DNA of 64,000 bases from Spinacia oleracea (Eukaryota > Streptophyta > Magnoliopsida > Caryophyllales > Amaranthaceae), in contig NC_079491.1 in assembly GCF_020520425.1 (NCBI RefSeq), positions 29,317,449-29,381,448 of the forward strand, in the 5' to 3' direction. The notes under the pieces are model-generated. The model was not told the origin of the DNA. It searched no databases and saw only the letters and a list, made by a program, of their open reading frames with translations. The position numbers and the translations under genes are program-made. Numbering within the stretch: position 1 is the stretch's first letter; each line of letters begins with the position of its first letter. Below are positions 25,801-37,931 of the stretch, piece by piece.

Positions 25801-28800
25801 TGAAAAGGGAAAGGAAGTAGAACCTGTGCCAGTAAGGGAGGGTAGGGGAATAAGGCGCCAAAAAAATGGGAAGAAGAGGGGGTGAGCTGATGAGGCACCC
25901 AAGAAGGTGAAGGAGAGGAGACACCAGAAAAGGATAAGGAGAGAGGAGGAATTAGAATAGTGTCACTGGAAAAGGGAAAGGGATTGGGGCGGTCGGAAAA
26001 GATGGCAGTGGGATCAAGCTGGGGTGCCTGGAAAGGTATGTAGTTAGGTTCCTAGGAAGGCACAATTATGGGAGGATAAAACTCTCTCCTCTCTCCTCTC
26101 TCCTCTCTCCTTAATCTGTGTGCCAATATCAAGTGATTTTTATGAAACACAGGAAGTAATAGTATGCTTGAGCGTCTTACACAAGGAGCACACTGAAGCT
26201 AATGTATGTAGTCTTTTACTCTAGCATAACTTTCGTTTCTAACAGTAACAAGCTGGATGCCAAGACTTTGAGTCACTGCATTTCACTCATCCAACCCAAT
26301 TTATCTCACGAAAATACCATAAGATGGGCATTTGGTATGAGGTTTCAAGAAAGGGAAAGGTTCAAGACCCTCCCCTTTTCAGATTAGAACTAGTTTTTTT
26401 GGCTCGGGGTTACTTGGGCAACTGTAACTATTCTTTTTTGAAAAAAGAAAAAAAGAAGCTTAATTAACTCCTACTTATATTGAAATAATTGTTCTTTATT
26501 TTATTATCACTTACTATATTTCATTTGCAAAAGATAACATATAACCCAAGTACCTAACATCGCCTAGTGGATAAATCATGAGTGTTTAAGTCATGAGGTT
26601 ATGGGTACGAACCTTGTTTAAAGTGTATGTATTTCTAATTTTTGAAATGTATGTGGATGACATGGAATGACATGTGTAGAATAGAAGGAGGAGAGCGACA
26701 CGTGACAATGTGATTTTTAAAGAAACGAAACTACATATGTAACCACGAAACACTACCAGTCACTCAACCCTCTTACCCTAAAATAGAACGCAACCACCAT
26801 GAACCAACCACCTTAAGACTATGTTCTCTTCACCAGAGAGAAGTGTTTTGAACTGAGTTTTCTAAGATCTAGTCTGATCCCGTAGACCATATTTGTATGC
26901 ATATATTGTAATATGTAAGGAAAAAAATTAATCAAGTTGGATCTTGAACGAAAATATTAGCAATAACCAAAAGAAAATAAGAACATATCTGGTACAAAAT
27001 TTTCTGATTTGGTCTGACATCATCTAAGTCAAATAAGAATAAGTTCCTAGAATAAGGCAAAGAGAGCATAGCCGGAGTAATCACAACCAGTTTCATAGTC
27101 TGAATGTATGATGAACCAAGCCCACCACCAATCACCAACAAGGCAACAACGCATAAAAAAAACACTTTTAACTAATTTTGTAATGATTTTTCAGTAACTA
27201 CAATGCTTTTACGGTGGGATTTATATTATAAATTGTAGTGACGATCGTGTTCCCTATCCGGAACATAAGATAGGTGGAAAGGGTATAAAGACAGTTAATA
27301 TTTTATCTGTAATCCTCATATCAAAAAGAAACAAATTCATTCATTTCTTGTATGCTATTGTATTGGTTGGTACCACACCAATATATAAAAAGGCTCAAGG
27401 CGCACCAAGGCGATTTGGAGTTGCCTCGGTGTGCCTCATGGAAGTGAGGCGCCCCTAATAAAAACTTTTTAAAAAAAATTGTTGAAAAATGGTGTGCACC
27501 TTAGGTGCGCTTCATCAAAATCACCTCGACCAGACCATCAAAGGTGTTGACTCCAAATGCCTTGCGCCTCATTGCCTAGGCGCGCATTTTTATACATAAT
27601 ACCACACGGTCCACACCAACTTAAAATACAAAGTACTAGATTCGCCACTAATAAATGCAGCATGAGAGTTTGATGTTTCTCCTATACCAAACTCCTAAAA
27701 ATGCACTACCTCTGTTTTCTTGTTCTACTCACTTACTTTAGATGTTTAATAAAATTGTGAAAAAGGTAAGTAGGCATAAGATAAACTAGGAAAATATAGG
27801 GGAGAGTGTAAAAAGGTGGATGGGTATAAGAAAAATCGGGAGTGCTATTGTGGGGGTAAGAGGGGGGTATGCTAATACCTCCGTTTTTTTATAATTGCCC
27901 CACTTGCACTTTTACACTGTTAAAGTCATCTGCGATTTTGTTAGATTCGTCTCGATATATATTTTTCAAAATATCAACTACTTATAATTTCCACTAATGT
28001 ATAATTAGAGATATTATGGCTAAAGCTTTGTATTGGCAAGCGTAAAACATCAAATGGTGCAATCACATTTTATTTTAAAAAGGAGGAAATATAAAATAAC
28101 GTATAATGAGTAGAACAAAAAAAAAACCACAAATAGAATGAGCAGAACAAAAAAAAAGGAGGTAGTAGTAACTACATTCCGTTTCCCCACATTGACCAAA
28201 CTTTAGAGGGAATTCGGAGATTGGGCCGTTGAGGTTGCTTTTTTATCCTATCACATTCTTGATTCCATGTCTTTCCTTTTAAGTTTTCCAAACACCCCCA
28301 AAGTCGTAAGTAAGCTTTCAGAAAATGAATCTCATTTCCTTCACTGTCCCACTTGAATCTAAAAGCAAGGGTATTTTCACTTTGATGTTCGGTATCTTCA
28401 GCCTTCTTAATGTTCAGATTCTTTACAGAAAATTGACTATTGTAACGGTTGCCTATTAAAACACTAGCCTTCTGGGACTAATTGGTTCATACAAGAGAAA
28501 CAGAAAGAAAGGTTGGTGTGTTCAGCACTTCAGCCTTCTTTTTCAGATTACTCTGATGTTATAATCATTGAATTGACCACACCATGTTTATCAATTAAAA
28601 CACGGGGCAATTAGGTTGGAAAAGAAAGGGAGAGGACTAATCATCTGAGTGATCTGTCAACTTTATTATTATTTTTGTCCTTGCAAAGTAGCAATTGTAT
28701 TTTTTTGTCTCGAATGTAAACTCGTGTATCAACCCACAGTAATAAGAGCACCAAACCTGGAAAATCTAACTGAAAACTTGAAAAGCATAGACTTACCGCA

Positions 28801-31800
28801 AGACTCTCCGCCACTAACTTGACACCTCTGAGAATAGCAGTTTCACTAACAAATTGCCTGTAAAACAATCAGCGATTATAGAAGGGAACACTCTTTTAGC
28901 ATGGACAGACCACATTTCAGGAAAGTGAATCACCTGCTATCAGAAAGGCTTCCGAAATTCTCCAAAAATTCGGATGGAGAAGAGAGGCCAGAAAGTGTGG
29001 CTGCTGTCACTCTGAGCCTTGAAAATTGTTCATGCTCCCAAGCTACCTACAGCGGGATAAAAGGTTCAGAAACTGGTCTATGTGATTCACAGGAAATAAC
29101 ATGGCCATGCAACTAAATATTTGGTTTTTTTTACCATTGTGCAAATTATTTGCTATGATTATGATAAAGGAAAAAATATTTCGTTAAAACTACAAATGAT
29201 TACATAATGCTTAATATCCAAAAGATAAACTGTTTCGCCATTCCAGAACCTTTGGGTTGAATACTCATTCAATGTTACTTTAGCAGACAATTCAAAGCAG
29301 CAATAGCCCATAAAGGATGGAGAATTCTATGATATAAAGCCAAAACAAGCTTTTCTTTAATAACCTAAGGCTTCCCACATTCATCATTCATCATCCAAAG
29401 AACATCCACAGGACCAGAGTGAAAAAAAAATCGCTGGATTCCCCCACACTGGCACGCCTACTTGGTACTGCTGCATGATTTAAGTAATAACATAGCAAAT
29501 CAACTTACTCGAGGATTTGAAATGTTTATTTTCTTGTGCTTCAAGCCAACCTTAACCCTCAATTCTCCAGCAATATCAGAAAAATCCTGCATAAAGGTAT
29601 AAATTCAGGCACAAAGGAGTACAAAAGAATCAACCAATAGATGCATGCCACAGTTACCATCAATGTACTTACTTTAAAAATTTGCTTGATGTAAGCATTC
29701 TCTGGAGGTTTCGACACATGAAGCCACAATTCATTGTCCAATGAACCAATACTATTCAAACAAATAGCATAATCAATACTCTCGCGCAAACGTTGGTCTA
29801 AGCTTCGAAGCCACTGCCAGTTTACATTGAAGGCTAAGATTAATGCTCAGACAACTGAAGAATACATAAACAAAAGAATGACAAGAAAACTAGAACGTCA
29901 AATCATTGATATGTTGAGAAGAGACGATAATTCAAGGTGTCCACAAAAAGACAGGTGCTGGAGCTCAGAGCGAGGATACTAGAGTTGCTAAACAGCAACA
30001 AGAGAATGGTATAGGAACAACAAAGTGAGACATGAGGAAGATATGATCACCAAAGAAAAGTAAAACACGAGGAGCAAAGTACCTTTTGAGTTCCATTATA
30101 GTTGTAAGGTCCACCAGAAGTTAGCCCAAAAAGTAAGTTGTATCTTCCTCTTGTCTTAGGGTTTGAATATAGAATTGAAAATAGCCGCGCAATTTCTAAA
30201 AGTGCCACAACACCACTTCCATTACTATCACTACCCACTGACAACGCCTGCAAAATTAAGCTAACAGATCTTCAAATAGCACAGTGGATGAGAAATCGAT
30301 TAGTTTCACTTATGACTATCATAGTTACTCACTGGTGCAGCCCCAAATGTATCATATGATGCCACTATAGCAATTGTTGGGATTTGGTTGGAATCTCCGT
30401 CTAGCTTCAATCCTGGCAACCATCCCTGCAGCACCGAGAAGAACTATATTAGCAATAGAATAACTATATTATACAATCATTTACATATCCACTTCAGATG
30501 TTATGTTCTATCAGATAGATAAGGTTCCACGGGAAGGCAGCACGTGGTAAAATATCAAGCCTAATCCATGTCGAATGCCACGTTAGTTAAATGTTCATAT
30601 TTTCATAATCAACATGGATTTTTTAATATTAAAAAAGCTAAAGTGGACTACAAAATACATTTAAAAATTCCTAAATAGATAAAGACTGGTTGCACGAAGA
30701 AATGCAAACAAGTGACGGGAACAAACCATAATGTTTAACGGACTCGTCCTATCGCCATAACAAGATTTGGAAAAAACTTGTCACAAAAAACTCAACGTTT
30801 ACCCCAAAAATGCATCACATAATCAACATGGGTCCAGGAAGATTGTTGACCATGTAACTGATTAAAGGTTTCCAGGCAATATCACATAGAGGGGCTGAGC
30901 CATAGGGTGCCTCCACAGCCCAGCTTTGTCGCCCGAGTTACTTTCTACTTGGACCCATAGAAATAGGTTAAGACATATTATTCTTTCCAACTGAATTTTT
31001 CATCAATCAGTATTTCCAGACAGATATACTCCCCTCTTCGTCTCTATTTAATTATTTGCAAGCGGCTTGTTCTTTAATTAATTTAATTGCAACCTTTTTG
31101 CTCCTATTCTGTTTTTTAAATTCAGATTGACTCCTACTCCCCTCTTCGTCTCTCTTTAATTCTTTGCTAGCGAATTGTTCTTCAATTAATTAATTGTAAC
31201 CTTTTTTTTCTCCCATTCGGTTTTTTAACAAGGAATTTGCTCCCCCCCCCCCCTCTTGTCTCTAGTAAATTTTACTTTTTTTGTCAAAATTGTTTCCAAT
31301 CGGATTAGCATTGTCAGTTTGTCACTAAAATTCCCCTTTTATTACTACCTCTATTTTTCATTAGTCGTAACGCTTTGACTTTTGCATTTGACAGTAAATT
31401 TTTGGTGGTAATATAAAACAAATGTTAGTATGTAAAATTTTGTTGCCCTTACAAAATATCAATTTTCCAATCATTTTCACTAGTAAAAAGTTAGACATAT
31501 TGATGGTCAAAGTTGTATGTTTACAAGTGTGAAAAGTCAAAGTGTTGCAACTAATATGAAATTTTTGGATTAGCTAAAGGAAAGTCAGGAGTTGCTGATA
31601 GAGGGAGTACAACAGAACAATTTTTTCCTATATAATTACCATGCTATCAGCACCCTACTGTTAATGTCATGGCTTTAACAACCTACAAATTTACCTGAAT
31701 GTTCGTTATACTGGGAGAAGAAACCTTCCTTGCTTCCGATGTTGAAATAACAAGCTTGTACCTGAAATATCCCATCAGAAGGCACCCACACAGGAAATTT

Positions 31801-32931
31801 GACAAGATAAAGAGAGGAAGAGCAAGAAAGCTACTCCATACAAGATAAAGAGAGGAAGAGAAAGAAGGCTGTTTTTAGTACCAAAAAAAAATATTGTAAA
31901 TCTATTCTTGAATGCACTAGGGCACCAAACTAAGAACCTATCACGGAACATATCTATATATCAGAAGACTGAAAAGAGGAAATAAAATTACGCAAAGAGA
32001 TGTATAACAGATTGATCCACATTATACTAGTGCTGCAATTTGTCATTTAAGTAGCTAGGGATGATTCTCTTAGATGAAATGAAGTCACGTTGAACAGCAT
32101 CCAGAATTGGGGTCCTCTAAACAAACCTGGACGGAAGGAAGAAGAGCTTAAAAATAAAGACACAACAGAAGAACACACTCACCCGCCAGTAGTTGCTGTG
32201 GCAGGCTGACCAATGGCATCATTTCGTTTAACGTCATCCAGTACAGCCTTGATGTGTTCATCCTCGTAGGCAAAGTAGACAGGATACTGCACATAATGGA
32301 ACATATTAGAATCAAATGATAAGCACAAGAATGGCAGTGATCTGAACTCACAGGTATGTTGGAATGCAGCAGCAGCCTTTCCAATAGCACCAATTTGTCT
32401 CTCTTTATTTCTTGCTCAGATTGATCAGCATCCTGTTTGTTTTCTCTATTTCCAGAATTCAAAATCCGAGGCAGCAAAAACAATAGACCTCCTAGGGGCT
32501 GTTTCCGGCCAATGTAATCTGCAGTACATGTTTAAACAGAGAAACAAATCAAAACTATAATACAACTGATTAAAGAAACAAAATTGAATGTTACTACTGT
32601 AAATACGAAGTAAGATTCAAAAGGTTAATGCTTTCTCCGATGGATAAAAAAACAATTGGTCAAAATGCAAAGCAAATAAAAGTAAGAAACCTTCAATGGA
32701 AGAAACATCAAGGTCGGCAATGGGAATGATGACAACGGTGCGAGAGAGATCCGCATTGGAAGCGGAGAGAGAAGAAACGGCGTGATGATTAAGATTAGCG
32801 ACTCGAGATCCGAATGGAGCACCGGCGAGATCGTACTGTATCAGGCGGTAAACATCCACAGCGGTTGCGGCGTCGCCAAGCTCAACGCAGGCCAGCACCA
32901 CCAAACACAGTGCTATTACTGAGCTTAACAT
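19765..32931 (-). CDS. NCLN: Nicalin, ER membrane protein of the BOS/NOMO complex (14 coding exons)
   Basis: Nicalin works in the ER membrane with NOMO and TMEM147 at the Sec61 translocon (animal knowledge). Minus-strand exons, 5' to 3': 32931-32691, 32518-32352, 32286-32183, 31761-31695, 30425-30333, 30247-30083, 29813-29673, 29586-29509, 29046-28934, 28857-28797, 25109-24942, 20213-20112, 20000-19911, 19827-19765. All junctions are GT-AG and phases close: 550 residues, near the usual 560. An N-terminal signal peptide (MLSSVIALCLVVLACVELGD) is followed by an M28-peptidase-like lumenal domain (IAIVASYDTFGAAP about residues 210-224, then SVGSDSNGSGVVALLEIARL). One transmembrane helix (about 505-528) precedes a short basic tail ending RRPPSRKVKTT. 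The usual His of the M28 HxD zinc pair is Ser here, fitting a non-catalytic family. Introns 10 (3.7 kb) and 11 (4.7 kb) are swollen with transposons. Confidence 0.95.
21240..24500. other. Repeat-like insertion in nicalin intron 11, borders unclear
   Basis: About 3.3 kb of T-rich and C-rich blocks unlike the rest of the intron. It includes a proline/serine-coding C-rich segment (21771-21882 and 22698-23180) split by a hAT element, then T-rich sequence with frequent TTAG words. The look is that of a noncoding LTR-type element, but I could not identify paired ends, so the call is weak. Confidence 0.3.
21883..22689. mobile_element. Non-autonomous hAT element in nicalin intron 11
   Basis: Terminal inverted repeats CTAGGATGCTCGGACTCGG and CCGAGTCCGAGCATCCTAG are perfect over 19 bases. 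They are flanked by an exact 8-bp target duplication TCCTCCAT (21875-21882 and 22690-22697), the hallmark length of the hAT superfamily. 807 bp. The frames inside are short and unrecognisable, so it needs a transposase supplied elsewhere. The exact duplication implies a fairly young insertion. Confidence 0.9.
25376..26156. mobile_element. Long MITE-like element in nicalin intron 10
   Basis: Ends CTTCCTCTATTTCATAAAAA and TTTTTATGAAACACAGGAAG are inverted repeats with a few mismatches, flanked by TA on both sides. At 781 bp it is long for Stowaway. The interior has C-rich CCACCACC and purine-rich GGGAAAGG blocks and a CTCTCTC array near the right end. No protein is recognised. Confidence 0.65.
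26548..26640 (+). mobile_element. tRNA-derived SINE fragment in nicalin intron 10
   Basis: ATCGCCTAGTGG resembles a pol III A box and GGGTACGAACCTT a B box, about 40 bases apart, as in plant Au-like SINEs. I see no clear target duplication. Confidence 0.5.
27384..27594. mobile_element. Foldback MITE-like element rich in AGGCGC words
   Basis: Ends TATAAAAAGGC and GCATTTTTATA are near-inverted repeats. The interior holds many GGCGCACC/AGGCGCAAGG words in both orientations. It resembles the AGGCGC foldback repeats seen in many plants; the superfamily is uncertain. Confidence 0.5.
27706..28165. mobile_element. Stowaway-type MITE with a second MITE nested in it
   Basis: Outer ends CTACCTCTGTTTTCTTGTTC and GAACAAAAAAAAAGGAGGTAG. 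An inner copy with TACCTCCGTTTTTTT and AAAAAGGAGG ends spans about 27872-28090. All in nicalin intron 10. Confidence 0.65.
31028..31243. repeat. 108-bp tandem duplication in nicalin intron 4
   Basis: Two copies beginning ACTCCCCTCTTCGTCTCT at 31028 and 31136, diverged by substitutions, followed by a partial third copy broken by a poly-C run near 31240. Confidence 0.85.
31345..31607. mobile_element. Stowaway MITE in nicalin intron 4
   Basis: Inverted ends CTACCTCTATTTTTCATTAG and GATAGAGGGAG, with internal matching arms (CGCTTTGACTTTTGC; AAAGTCAAAGTG). The right side is followed by TA. Diverged copy. Confidence 0.6.
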
Positions 32932-33353
32932 TTCTACTTCAACACTCTTGATGAAGATCCAGATGCAAAACCTAGGGTTTTCTCTTTTGTACCCGCTATC
33001 TTGACTTTACTTTGATCTTTTCTTTGCAACTGGAAGAGTTGCAGCAGACTGCTGAAATACTAACTTATCAGGAAATGCAAATTAGTGGTTAATGGAGAAT
33101 AAGGGGTTCATTGAATTAAAAAATTACGGAGTACAATAATTGATGAAGGCCTAATTTATTAAGGAGTATGGAGGTTGGGTTTGTGTAGGTCTCTAGGAAT
33201 GTTATTTGGAAAAGGTTGCATATAGCAGCTAGTTTTATCGTATTGGTGTCCAAAATATGCACGGGCACTCGGGCAGTCGTTACACTATTTGTACGTTAGA
33301 GAAACACATATGTGGATCTAGTTCACAATGATATTAGTATAGAATCAAAGTCA
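32932..33353. other. Nicalin 5' leader and promoter region
   Basis: The 420 bp between the nicalin start codon and the left LTR of the copia element. It must hold the minus-strand promoter and leader. I see no clear TATA box or other site. Confidence 0.4.
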
Positions 33354-33537
33354 TGTTATGAAATATTATGTGTATGTCCATTATACCCTAGTATCTTTCT
33401 TGAACAGTCTAGATCTTAGGTTTATTATTCTCCAAGCAAACTCTATCTATTGTATGTTATATACCCCGTTATTCTCATGGAATAAAACACACAAATGTCC
33501 TCCTCCAATCTCTCTTCTATTTTCTGTGTATTTCACA
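33354..33537 (+). repeat. Left LTR of the broken copia element
   Basis: Starts TGTTATGAAATATTATG and ends TATTTCACA (TG...CA). It is followed by ACGTTATCAGCACC, a phrase typical of the primer-site region of some plant copia families. Most of its length matches 43165-43309. Confidence 0.75.
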
Positions 33538-36481
33538 ATACGTTATCAGCACCAAACCCTAGCCGACTGAGCAGACAAGAAACAAAGGAAATTATAGCCG
33601 ACTGATCCAAAAAAAAAAAAAAATCTGTCACACCTGCCATCGAAGTAAGTTTACTTTCATTGTTTGATTATATAATCATATCTATAAATACTTTGCAGAT
33701 TCATCTTATAATTGATAATTCCACGTACTTTGTATGCTTGATTTTTTGTTGAGGGATTTGATATCGACCAATCGCAATATAACTATTGCTTCCTCCGTAA
33801 TTATTTTGTTTGTCGCAATTCAATCCCAAAATCAGTCATTGTTTCTATGTTTATTATCCTCTTAGTCAACTAAATTAGATATTGAAGGGTACTTAATATT
33901 CAAACTCCTTGTGCGTTAGTATAAGCATGTTAGGTTTAGATTTTTTTTTTCCCGATAAAGCTTATTATAGTATATGGCAAAGTCAAATAGCAAGATGATG
34001 AAAAGAGTATTGGCGACATGATCTACATTATTGGAAATTCTATTACGAAGTTTAATTTTCATGTTTTAGCCTAAACGTCCAATCATGTATAGATTAAATA
34101 CTACTCCTGTGAGAATTTTCTTATCTAATTCGCAATCAGTTACTTGTTTGGAATATGTATAAAGGCTTTAAACTACAGTATTGGATTATGACTCGATTTG
34201 AATATGTGTATTACGTAAGTCCTAATTTACAATATTCCATTGTATAGTGAAATATGTCGAACCTTACAAAACTTGAATCTGCGGCCTTGATATAACCGAA
34301 AAGAACTATTTGTCTTATATGTGTTGAAATTCACCTAGATACAAAAGAACTTGGTGATACAATTAAAAAAGGAATAAAGAATCAAGCCAAAACAAGGAAA
34401 AAAAATTATGATGTCTTCGTCATCACCTCCATTAGGGTCTTAAGTGTGTGTATTTGGCATTAGAATATCCACACGTCCTTTCGAGTAACCTAAATGAAAC
34501 GTATGACCAACAGAAAACTGTGATAATACTCATAACTCGTTATGATTGGTTACATTTAAGACTACAAGACTTTAAGTCTGTAACTGAATATAATTCATCT
34601 ATATTCAGAATTAGTTCACAGTTGAAATCATGTGGAGAGAAATCATTGATGCAAAAATGATGGAGAAAACCTATTTTACCTTTCACTCAAATAACGTTGT
34701 CCTGCAGACACAATACTGTGAAAATAGATTTAAGAAATATTTTGAACTTATATTTGTCTCCTTGTGGCTGAGAAAAAATAACGAGCTATTGATGAAAAAT
34801 TAAGAATCACGTCCAACTGGTCCTGCTCCATTCCCTGAAGCGAATGCAATATCACATAATGAAAAAGAAAATACCACACAATAAAAGTAGTCGAGGACGT
34901 GGTCATGGGCGTGGGCGTGGATACGAATATGGTCGAGTTCGAGGCCGGGGTGGTTCCTTAATAACTCATATCCCCACCAGAAGGGGACAAAGATGGTAAC
35001 TAACAAGAGAAAGATAAAAATGATATGTGGCCAATGTATGTTACCTCTATGGAGGAAAAGGGTATTGGTCTACTAAATAATTAGAATTTACTAGATAATA
35101 TTGAAGAACTTAAATATGTGGTTTTGCTTTCCTGATGAAAATTATTTATCAAGGGTGTTATAGGTTGAAATGCAAACCCTTGACTTTTGTTTACAAGTCG
35201 AAATAGGTTCACGACTTAAGTTTGGACATTTGACCATTAAAGGCCCGAAGACATTTTGGAGAAGTATAAGAAAATATGACCTAGAAAACTATAATAGTTT
35301 CTTAATCGTGTTGTCAAGATACCCTATATATCTTTCATGAAACTAGTGTGATCCTGCAGACACGATAATTTTGAGAGAGATTTAAGAGTGTTTTTAAATA
35401 GTTCATATATTGTCTTTTGAGTGGATGAGAAAAATAACGAAATCTTGAAGAAAAATATTATGATCAAGTTCAACTAGGTAAATCATTCCCATAAGTGAAT
35501 GAGAAATTGTATGACTAGAGATAGTAAGATAATGTCAATAGTAATTATCGAGGATGTGAAAGTAAAATATAGTATAATCATGGGTGAATAAATGAGTATG
35601 AATGTAATTTCAAAATACACATATATACACCAGAAGTGAAATTGCAAATGATGAAAAGCATGTGAAAGTTAGTGATGAGAAAACATAAACTTTATATTTT
35701 TGGTAGGTTGGAGAAAAAAAAATATTGGGCCCATTACACCAAAACATCTTGTTGAACTTTATTAACACTCAACAAAAGGGAATCAAGTGTAGATAAACAT
35801 GGTGTATGAAGATAATGAAAACATATGTCTAATAGACATTGTAGCGCTCTCCGAACCAAATTTATACATGAATACATGCAAGGATTAGTTGGAGATAGCT
35901 CTCAACATAATAAAAGTAGTAGTATATGATCAAGATCATAATACAACGATCTTGAATTTGGTACAAATATTTGTTCACATCTTATTGATTCGCTTTATAA
36001 GCATGAGTACAAGACTACATTCTGAAGATAGATACTTTTGTGATATGTACCAAAATTTAAATGGATACTTTTGAAGAGTATCCCATATTCCATAAGTTTT
36101 GTTTAAATTGTCTTGTCGTTATAATTGAGACATCGGTTTGTGTCGTTATATCACATTACAATATGGACAAATTTAATCATAATTTCAATGATCACTTTGG
36201 AATCTAACCAGAAGTTAGAGAGTGAATTATTTCGTATGATATATTAGATGTGATAATCCAGGCCATCCGGGTTTAATAACACCCGTCATTAGAATTTGAA
36301 ATTGTCAAATAAAAGTTTATGTGCTGACACTCCCTTACATATTGTATATATCTAAAGGCAAGATATAATGATGAGGTTGAATTGTATTTCAATCGATAAT
36401 TTATAATGTATTGATTGAGAAAATAAATACGTACAAGAGATATATTATTGATTTTGAATAGTTATATAATGATAGGTGATT

Positions 36482-36546
36482 TGAAATTCACCATGATAGT
36501 AAGTGGCCTGAAATTCACCATGATAGTAAGTGGCCTGAAATTCACC
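36482..36546. repeat. 27-bp tandem repeat inside the copia element
   Basis: TGAAATTCACCATGATAG begins three consecutive units 27 bp apart, the third partial. Confidence 0.85.
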
Positions 36547-37887
36547 TTAATGATAATAGGTGACTTGAAGACCACCAAGAAGTTTAACTTACTACAAGTT
36601 TTTTGTGATTGATTTAAGTATCATAAATCTCTTGATTGGGGCAATCATACGTCAGCACGAAAAAAGAAAATATGAATAAAACAACTGCATATTATATCTA
36701 CTCCCCATAATCAATGTTGATCTCCAGAAGAGAACAAAAGTATGAAATATTTATCAAAATATACGTTGAAAAGTGTATTATTTAGTTGGTGAAGAATTTT
36801 ATGCCCCATAATATATTGAAAATATTTTTCTAACTTAGGGGGAGACGAGCAAGAATAAGTTGGCAAAATTGAAAGATAATAAATTGATCATGAGTAAGTG
36901 TACATGTCACCTTTATGTCCTCGAAGTATGTTTGGACATAAATATCTATGACTTGATTGTGTTAAATTGTTACATGTTAAGAGGCATAAAGGTGTATAAT
37001 TGTCATAGTGCTCGATGTTACATATATTAAGAGTTGAGAATTATATATCTTGCCAATATTTATTTAATCTCTATAGCTGAAGTGTAGATTATATATAGGG
37101 TTCCAACATAGTACGATATAGATTTATTTATGTGAAATGGGCAAGATACTGCAGTTGACGATATTATTGAAAATAAAGAAAACGCTGATATATAGTTTAT
37201 GAAATACCCTTGAAGTGGTATAGACATCTGAACTAAAATAGATGGCCTATGAGAAAAATTTAATGGTACCAACTTAATATGTATTCAGATATCATTGATG
37301 AATAGCATGCAAAATATATATTAACTAATACTTGATGATGCCGGTATACGATGGAACCGATATGCATATGGGAGAAGTAATTGACTTGAGAATGTAGGTC
37401 TGAAATATATGTTCTTGTTGATGTTTACATAATCGTAATGATCAAAATGAGCTCATGGACCCGAAGTCCAAAAAAAATTATGGATTTTAAAATCCACACT
37501 GTATAGTGTTTTACCTTTTAGGTCTTACATTCATGTGCATGTGTAGTTAATAGGTAAATGCATCATTTATCATACATTTACTTCGTTTTACATTTTATCA
37601 TTGTATGATTTTGATTTATCCAGTTATGAATTTTATAATGTATGTACAAGTTTCTAAATTATTATCATGACGTACATGAATATGCATCCAAAGCATAATA
37701 TGACAAATTAGCAACTTTGGTAGAAATTTATAAGAGGAGATTCTTACTCTGTTGTGCTAGTATATAGTAATTGCAAAAGAAGTATATGATGTTGATTTAA
37801 TAACATGTTATGATTCATGGAAATAAGAGTTCTTGAAGAGCTTATACATGATGTTCTTAAACATCTAGCCCTTTGACTTTTGCATAC

Positions 37888-37902
37888 AAACATCCCAACA
37901 TT
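37888..37902. repeat. Left target-site duplication of the LINE
   Basis: AAACATCCCAACATT occurs here and again at 42278-42292, directly after the LINE's A-rich tail. In the right copy the leading A bases merge with the tail, so the core shared duplication is ACATCCCAACATT. Confidence 0.9.
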
Positions 37903-37931
37903 ATCATCATCAAATTCATACAATTTAAGAA

